From positions 1 through 17,833 of the forward strand of contig JAQSXD010000105.1 of assembly GCA_029266295.1 (NCBI GenBank): a stretch of DNA of 17,833 bases, in the 5' to 3' direction. Below are positions 14,408 through 17,833 of this stretch, one piece after another; the first letter of the stretch is position 1, and each line of letters starts with the position of its first letter. Position numbers and translations under genes: made by a program. A model generated the notes under the pieces. It was not told the origin of the DNA, did not search any database, and saw only the letters and a program-made list of their open reading frames with translations. This stretch comes from Bacillota bacterium (GTDB taxonomy: Bacteria > Bacillota > Clostridia > Peptostreptococcales > Anaerovoracaceae).

Positions 14408-15547
14408 TTATAATTGATCAATCGTAGGATTTACACTCCAATACTGTTTTAGGCGGAGATACTCTTCTTCAGCCTCCGGTCTAGGTTTTCCGGTTTTGAT
14501 CGCACGGATCATGATATTCTTGGAGGTGTGCTCCAAACTGGTGAATTCAATCAACGTGACCTGATATCCCCGCTGTTCAAGCTTCAGGCTGCGAAGACCG
14601 TCGGTCAGAATTGCACAAAATCGTTCTTTTAGGATACCATGCTTCATCATTGGAGCGTGAAGCTCGCTGCTCATCTGATCAAAAAGCTCATGTTGGCAAC
14701 AGGGAACGGAAAGGATTACCGAAGCATCCCAACCCACGGCTTTCATCAGAGCATAGTCCGTTGCGGTATCGCAGGCATGAAGCGTGACAACCATGTCAGC
14801 TTTTTCTTCATCGGCATAATCCGCTATGTCTCCCATTTGAAATTGCAGTCCTTCATAATTTAAATCCTGAGCAATACGGCTGCAGAAATCAATCACATCT
14901 TTTTTTAGATCTAGACCGATAATTTCAACTTTCCTTCCAAGTTGCTTTTTAAGGTAATAGTAAAGAGCAAAGGTCAGATACGCCTTGCCGCATCCAAAAT
15001 CGATGATTCGAAGCGGTTGTTCTTTCTTGGGAAGGTTGTCCAAAGCATCGGAAACGATTTCAAGGAACCGGTTGATTTGACGGAACTTTGCGTAATGTTT
15101 CTGAATCACATTTCCCGATTGATCCATGACTCCAAGGCGAATTAAAAAATCGCAGGGAGTATGATCAGGGAGAATGTACTGCTTTTTCTTATTATGCTCC
15201 AAAGAGGAAAGCTCCTTGGACGGCGCTTTTTTTAAGATCCGCGGTTTGTCAGGCTTCGCTGCAAGGATCTGATAATCACCGTCGGTACGGAATAGATTGA
15301 TTTGCTTAAACTCTCCTGCAATTAGATGATTACAGAAGGGGATCAACTGTTCCTCCTTCAGATTTTCGTGAGTTACCTTGCTGCTGTATTGAAATTCCAC
15401 TTGATAGAAGACTTCTGCCTGAATCAGCACAGGGCGAACTGTTACCCGATGATAGGGTATGGTTTTTTTTCGCAGCCCGCTGAATACGATCTTGATCAGA
15501 CTGCCATGTTCGATTGTTTCCACAAATAATGTATTTATCTTGTCCAT
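14408..15547 (-). CDS. Class I SAM-dependent methyltransferase (Methyltransf_32 / METTL25-like)
   Basis: A 379-residue protein. Residues 1-130 are an N-terminal part without a clear motif. At 183-192 DFGCGKAYLT is methyltransferase motif I, which binds S-adenosylmethionine, and IGLDLKKDVIDF (210-221) supplies the acidic motif II residue. TLHACDTATD (255-264) and SVPCCQHEL (280-288) are the characteristic later motifs of this group. The bacterial family may act on nucleic acid or protein; the substrate is not known to me. There is no strong RBS: only GAAAG precedes the ATG. A TGT-TACAAT promoter element lies six bases upstream, so the mRNA may be leaderless. The gene ends at the shared terminator. 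Confidence 0.88.
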   Translation of the reverse strand: MDKINTLFVETIEHGSLIKIVFSGLRKKTIPYHRVTVRPVLIQAEVFYQVEFQYSSKVTHENLKEEQLIPFCNHLIAGEFKQINLFRTDGDYQILAAKPDKPRILKKAPSKELSSLEHNKKKQYILPDHTPCDFLIRLGVMDQSGNVIQKHYAKFRQINRFLEIVSDALDNLPKKEQPLRIIDFGCGKAYLTFALYYYLKKQLGRKVEIIGLDLKKDVIDFCSRIAQDLNYEGLQFQMGDIADYADEEKADMVVTLHACDTATDYALMKAVGWDASVILSVPCCQHELFDQMSSELHAPMMKHGILKERFCAILTDGLRSLKLEQRGYQVTLIEFTSLEHTSKNIMIRAIKTGKPRPEAEEEYLRLKQYWSVNPTIDQL

Positions 15548-15553
15548 ACTTTC

Positions 15554-15562
15554 ATTGTAACA
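15554..15562 (-). promoter_or_regulatory. Extended -10 promoter of the methyltransferase gene, leaderless geometry
   Basis: On the minus strand TGT-TACAAT (15562-15554) is an extended -10 with no good -35 at 16-18 bases. Six bases separate it from ATG 15547, so the start codon would be at or next to +1. The layout matches that at 10205-10213. Confidence 0.5.
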
Positions 15563-15661
15563 GTTTCAGGATGAAATAAACAGTTTTTTTTCGATAACGT
15601 AATACAATTGCCCCTTTTGGGTGCAGTGATTTCTTCGTTTCCACCGGAGCGCTTCTTACGG

Positions 15662-16204
15662 TTATGTTCGTTTTAAGAATGGAAGCCCGAAATACTGAGA
15701 AACACCCAAAGCAAGGATTCTTCCGATGGCTTTGATGTTATCCTCAATCCACATGGCATCCAGGGTATTGTCATGATATCCTACCTCTGCAATAACAGCA
15801 GTTGCATTGGTATCTCGAAGCTCCTGCATGCTGCGGCTTGGCATAGTTGTCACGAGATTTGGCCGTGGGTAAATCGCTCTGATATTTTCAGCAATGACAT
15901 TAGCGGCTTCCTGACCTTTGGGATTATCCGCATAGTATATAAAACTGGGACCTTGAAGGGTACCCGTCAGGTATTCCGGTGACGTGGTTGTCTGGAGCCC
16001 CAAATGAAGATCGAAGCTGCCAGCATTGGATTCCTCGATACTTACGGAAAGGTCTTCTCCGGGTCTGCTGCGCACCACCTCTATTCCGCTCCCTTCAAGA
16101 TATGGAACCATCGCATCCGCAATTAAATTCATGTAATATTCCTCATAACCACCGGTTACAAATTCGTTTTTTTGGTTTGAGGGATTCAGATAAACCGTGG
16201 GCAT
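15662..16204 (-). CDS. Degenerate Amidase_3-like protein, copy 1
   Basis: A 180-residue protein of the clostridial N-acetylmuramoyl-L-alanine amidase-like family, matching it end to end (VYLNPSNQ, EEYYMNLIADAMVPYL, YPRPNLVTT, GYHDN, SQYFGLPF). ATG 16204 is preferred: AGGAGG is 8 bases before it but only 2 bases before the ATG at 16210, and the paralogues begin at the same point. In active members the third zinc ligand lies in ALHSNA; here it is GLQTTT (Gln71). The early histidine is also missing (NQKNEF). Glu21/22 and the catalytic-position Glu140 (AEVGYHDN) remain. No signal peptide is present. Activity is therefore doubtful. It lies last in the leftward array, 28 bases after copy 2. Confidence 0.85.
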   Translation of the reverse strand: MPTVYLNPSNQKNEFVTGGYEEYYMNLIADAMVPYLEGSGIEVVRSRPGEDLSVSIEESNAGSFDLHLGLQTTTSPEYLTGTLQGPSFIYYADNPKGQEAANVIAENIRAIYPRPNLVTTMPSRSMQELRDTNATAVIAEVGYHDNTLDAMWIEDNIKAIGRILALGVSQYFGLPFLKRT

Positions 16205-16232
16205 TGACATTACCTCCTGGTGTCTTGTAGTT

Positions 16233-16826
16233 TTATAACACTCCCATTTTATTCAGGCTGCGGCGTCCGAAAAGGTCTATTTCCCCAACATCAACAAATG
16301 GGGTGCCGAGATATTCGGATATGGATAATACCAGCTGACGTGCGATCGTATCAATATTGTCTTTTATCCATTGGGCGTCTGTTGTGTTGTCATGATATCC
16401 GACATTGACAAGTACGGAAGGTCTTGGGGTATCCCTTAAGATTCGGGAGGTTTTATTGGGGATACTGGTCACAAGATTAGGCTGAGGATAGATTGCTTTC
16501 AGATTACTTTCTACCAGCTGGGCAGCGGCTTTTCCTCTGTGACTAAAGGCATAGAAATAGACCTCTGGTCCTCTGAGCATTTCGGCGAGATCAGGTGGTG
16601 CAGAAGCTGACTGAAGCGTAAGAACATAGTCGAATGGCTGCTCGTTCGTGCGCTCGATCACCTCCGAAAGAGATTCCCAGGGACTGCCTCTCTCGAACTG
16701 AATTCCGCTGGCGCGAAGATAAGGAATCATGGCGTCAACAATGAGGTTCATGTACTCCTCTTCGTTGCCCCCGCCAACATAATCGTTATAGTCCTGATTG
16801 GATGGGTTTAGAAAAACCTTTACCAT
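16233..16826 (-). CDS. Degenerate Amidase_3-like protein, copy 2
   Basis: A 197-residue paralogue of copy 1 (VFLNPSNQ, EEEYMNLIVDAMIPYLRASGI, YPQPNLVTSIP, SEYLGTPF) with a 20-residue C-terminal extension. The expected LHLALHSNA stretch reads YVLTLQSAS, so the zinc histidine is Gln72. The catalytic glutamate of VLIEVAYHDN is Asn141 (VLVNVGYHDN). Two key residues are therefore gone and hydrolase activity is unlikely. Its ATG overlaps the end of copy 3 by seven bases and has no strong RBS, so translation is probably coupled. No signal peptide or membrane span is visible. A structural, binding or regulatory role is inference. Confidence 0.85.
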   Translation of the reverse strand: MVKVFLNPSNQDYNDYVGGGNEEEYMNLIVDAMIPYLRASGIQFERGSPWESLSEVIERTNEQPFDYVLTLQSASAPPDLAEMLRGPEVYFYAFSHRGKAAAQLVESNLKAIYPQPNLVTSIPNKTSRILRDTPRPSVLVNVGYHDNTTDAQWIKDNIDTIARQLVLSISEYLGTPFVDVGEIDLFGRRSLNKMGVL

Positions 16827-17425
16827 AGCTTTGCCTGTTTTGAGCTGGAAAAAGAGACGGCCTGGCTGCCCGCCGCCAGGGCCGGCACATCCACAAAAGG
16901 TACTTCTAGATATTCCGCAATGGACATTACCAACGTTTTTGCTACCTCATCTATATTGTTTTGCAGCCAAGTTACATCGGTATAATTATCACGGTATCCC
17001 AGATCAGTCATAAGGGCTGCAGCATCTGTATCTCTCAGCTGGGGATTCAGCCTGTCGGACGAGAGCGTTACCAGATTCGAGTCAGGATATATGGTTTTGA
17101 GGTTATTATAAAAAACCTTTGCTGCGATGGAACCGCCAGGGCTGCCGGTATAATGAACCACGTTGATGCCCTTCATTAAGCCCCCAAGGTTTCCAACTCC
17201 CGACTCCATATTGAGCACCAGGTGCAGATCATGGTATTTTGAATTGGATTGCTCGATAATTTGAGCAACCGTCATGTTGGGATCATTCCTGTCAAATTCG
17301 ATTCCGCTGGCTCTCAGATAGGGAACCATGGCATCCGCAACCATGTTCATGTACTCTTCTTCATTTCCTCCTGTGACCACCACCTGCTGGTCATCTACAG
17401 AAGGACTTAAATATACACTTGCCAA
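16820..17425 (-). CDS. Degenerate Amidase_3-like protein, copy 3
   Basis: A 201-residue paralogue (VYLSPSVDD, NEEEYMNMVADAMVPYLRASGI, DLHLVLNME, AEYLEVPFVDV) with a Ser/Ala-rich C-terminal extension. The start is TTG, with GGAGGT 7 bases upstream; an ATG is absent there, and the paralogues align from this codon. The zinc-histidine position is Asn72. The catalytic glutamate is Asp141 (LMTDLGYRDN), and even the neighbouring His of YHDN is Arg. It is the most altered of the complete copies. It shares the nearly identical AMVPYLRASGI block with copy 2, pointing to recent duplication. No secretion signal is seen. Confidence 0.85.
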   Translation of the reverse strand: MASVYLSPSVDDQQVVVTGGNEEEYMNMVADAMVPYLRASGIEFDRNDPNMTVAQIIEQSNSKYHDLHLVLNMESGVGNLGGLMKGINVVHYTGSPGGSIAAKVFYNNLKTIYPDSNLVTLSSDRLNPQLRDTDAAALMTDLGYRDNYTDVTWLQNNIDEVAKTLVMSIAEYLEVPFVDVPALAAGSQAVSFSSSKQAKLW

Positions 17426-17449
17426 GTGTTTTACCTCCGTTTCATTGGG

Positions 17450-17463
17450 TCCGCAGCAGCGGA
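17450..17463 (-). other. Small hairpin in the gap between amidase-like copies 4 and 3
   Basis: TCCGC and GCGGA with a 4-base loop form a short stem in the 84-base gap between copies 4 and 3. There is no T run, so it is not a standard terminator; it could affect stability or relative expression. The rest of the gap is AT-rich with no clear promoter. Confidence 0.3.
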
Positions 17464-17509
17464 ATGTTACTATCTAATTCTATAATAAATTTATTCATGA
17501 ACACTGAAT

Positions 17510-17833
17510 TTATTCTGAGTCTGAATCGAATAGTTCTGTCAGTGATTTCACAATATTTTCAGCAATGGGATTGATATTATTTCTGATCCATTGAGCATCT
17601 TCAAAATTATCATGATATGCCACCTTGATCAACACAGCAGGGGACGATGTCCGTTTCAGCTCCGTGAAGATTGTAGTCGGTATTGTTGCAATAAGCTTGC
17701 GTACAGGGTAAACCTCTCTAAGATTTTCACCAATGATGCTGGCAGCTTTGCGCCCGGAGGAACTTGTGGCATGATAATAAACGTCCGGACCGCGCAGAAC
17801 CCCCTGCAGGTCTTCCGGAGCGAAATTCGATCG
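17510..17833 (-). CDS. Degenerate Amidase_3-like protein, copy 4 (N-terminus outside window)
   Basis: I translated the last 107 residues by hand from the window edge to TAA at 17510. They start RSNFAPEDLQGVLRGPDVYY, then show SGRKAASIIGENLREVYP, TIPTTIFTELKRT and AQWIRNNINPIAENI. This is the same family as the three genes downstream and is closest to active members in its APEDL and RGPDVYY blocks. The HSN motif reads RSN, so the zinc histidine is Arg, and the catalytic glutamate in VLIEVAYHDN is Lys (VLIKVAYHDN). The start and upstream promoter of the array are outside the window. Confidence 0.8.
   Translation of the reverse strand, partial: RSNFAPEDLQGVLRGPDVYYHATSSSGRKAASIIGENLREVYPVRKLIATIPTTIFTELKRTSSPAVLIKVAYHDNFEDAQWIRNNINPIAENIVKSLTELFDSDSE

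Noticed and set aside
15548..15661. The T run at 15584-15591 as a terminator
   Set aside because: The T run is on the plus strand, while both flanking genes read leftwards; on their strand no stem is followed by a T tract, so read-through from the amidase-like array into the methyltransferase gene is possible.
16205..16210. ATG at 16210 as the start of amidase-like copy 1
   Set aside because: AGGAGG would be only two bases away; ATG 16204 has ideal spacing and matches the start of its paralogues.

Overview
The window looks like chromosomal DNA of a mid-GC, motile, anaerobic Clostridia-type Firmicute. This rests on strong AGGAGG-type ribosome binding sites, T-rich intrinsic terminators, a TipA-like MerR regulator, a LemA/DUF2207 pair, an ACT/DUF711 pair, a poly-HAMP chemoreceptor, and an apparent DUF6873-type protein. 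The species cannot be fixed from the sequence alone. I see no rRNA, tRNA, CRISPR array, insertion sequence or phage gene.

Layout. 1-2715 (-): a chemoreceptor whose signalling tip lies outside the window, with about eleven HAMP-like units. 3141-4682 (-): an amino acid permease with its own terminator and a good sigma-54 (-24/-12) promoter candidate. 5091-5876 (+): a MerR/TipAL regulator with a textbook 19-bp-spacer promoter and operator palindrome, plus an apparent internal start for a TipAS-like short form. A bidirectional terminator separates it from a CoA-binding protein (6027-6428, -). 6680-8443 (+): ACT-domain protein and DUF711 protein, a conserved pair of unknown role; their terminator lies inside the 3' end of the convergent radical SAM gene (8445-9539, -). 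9600-10198 (-): a DUF6873-like gene broken by an internal frame-shifting deletion. 10377-14349 (+): uracil-DNA glycosylase, a 28-residue membrane peptide, an AT-rich orphan protein, LemA and a DUF2207 membrane protein, closed by a bidirectional terminator. 14408-15547 (-): a methyltransferase. 15662-17833 (-): four tandem paralogues of an Amidase_3-like family, the last running off the window.

The most unusual content is the amidase-like array. In every copy the position expected to carry the zinc-ligand histidine of the active family (HSN motif) is Q, Q, N or R, and the catalytic glutamate is retained in only one of four. This looks like a tandemly amplified pseudoenzyme family rather than four working cell-wall hydrolases. 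Other points are the probable sigma-54 control of the permease, a TipAL/TipAS-type dual product, two promoters whose geometry predicts leaderless mRNAs, and an in-frame 24-nt tandem repeat inserted in the radical SAM protein.
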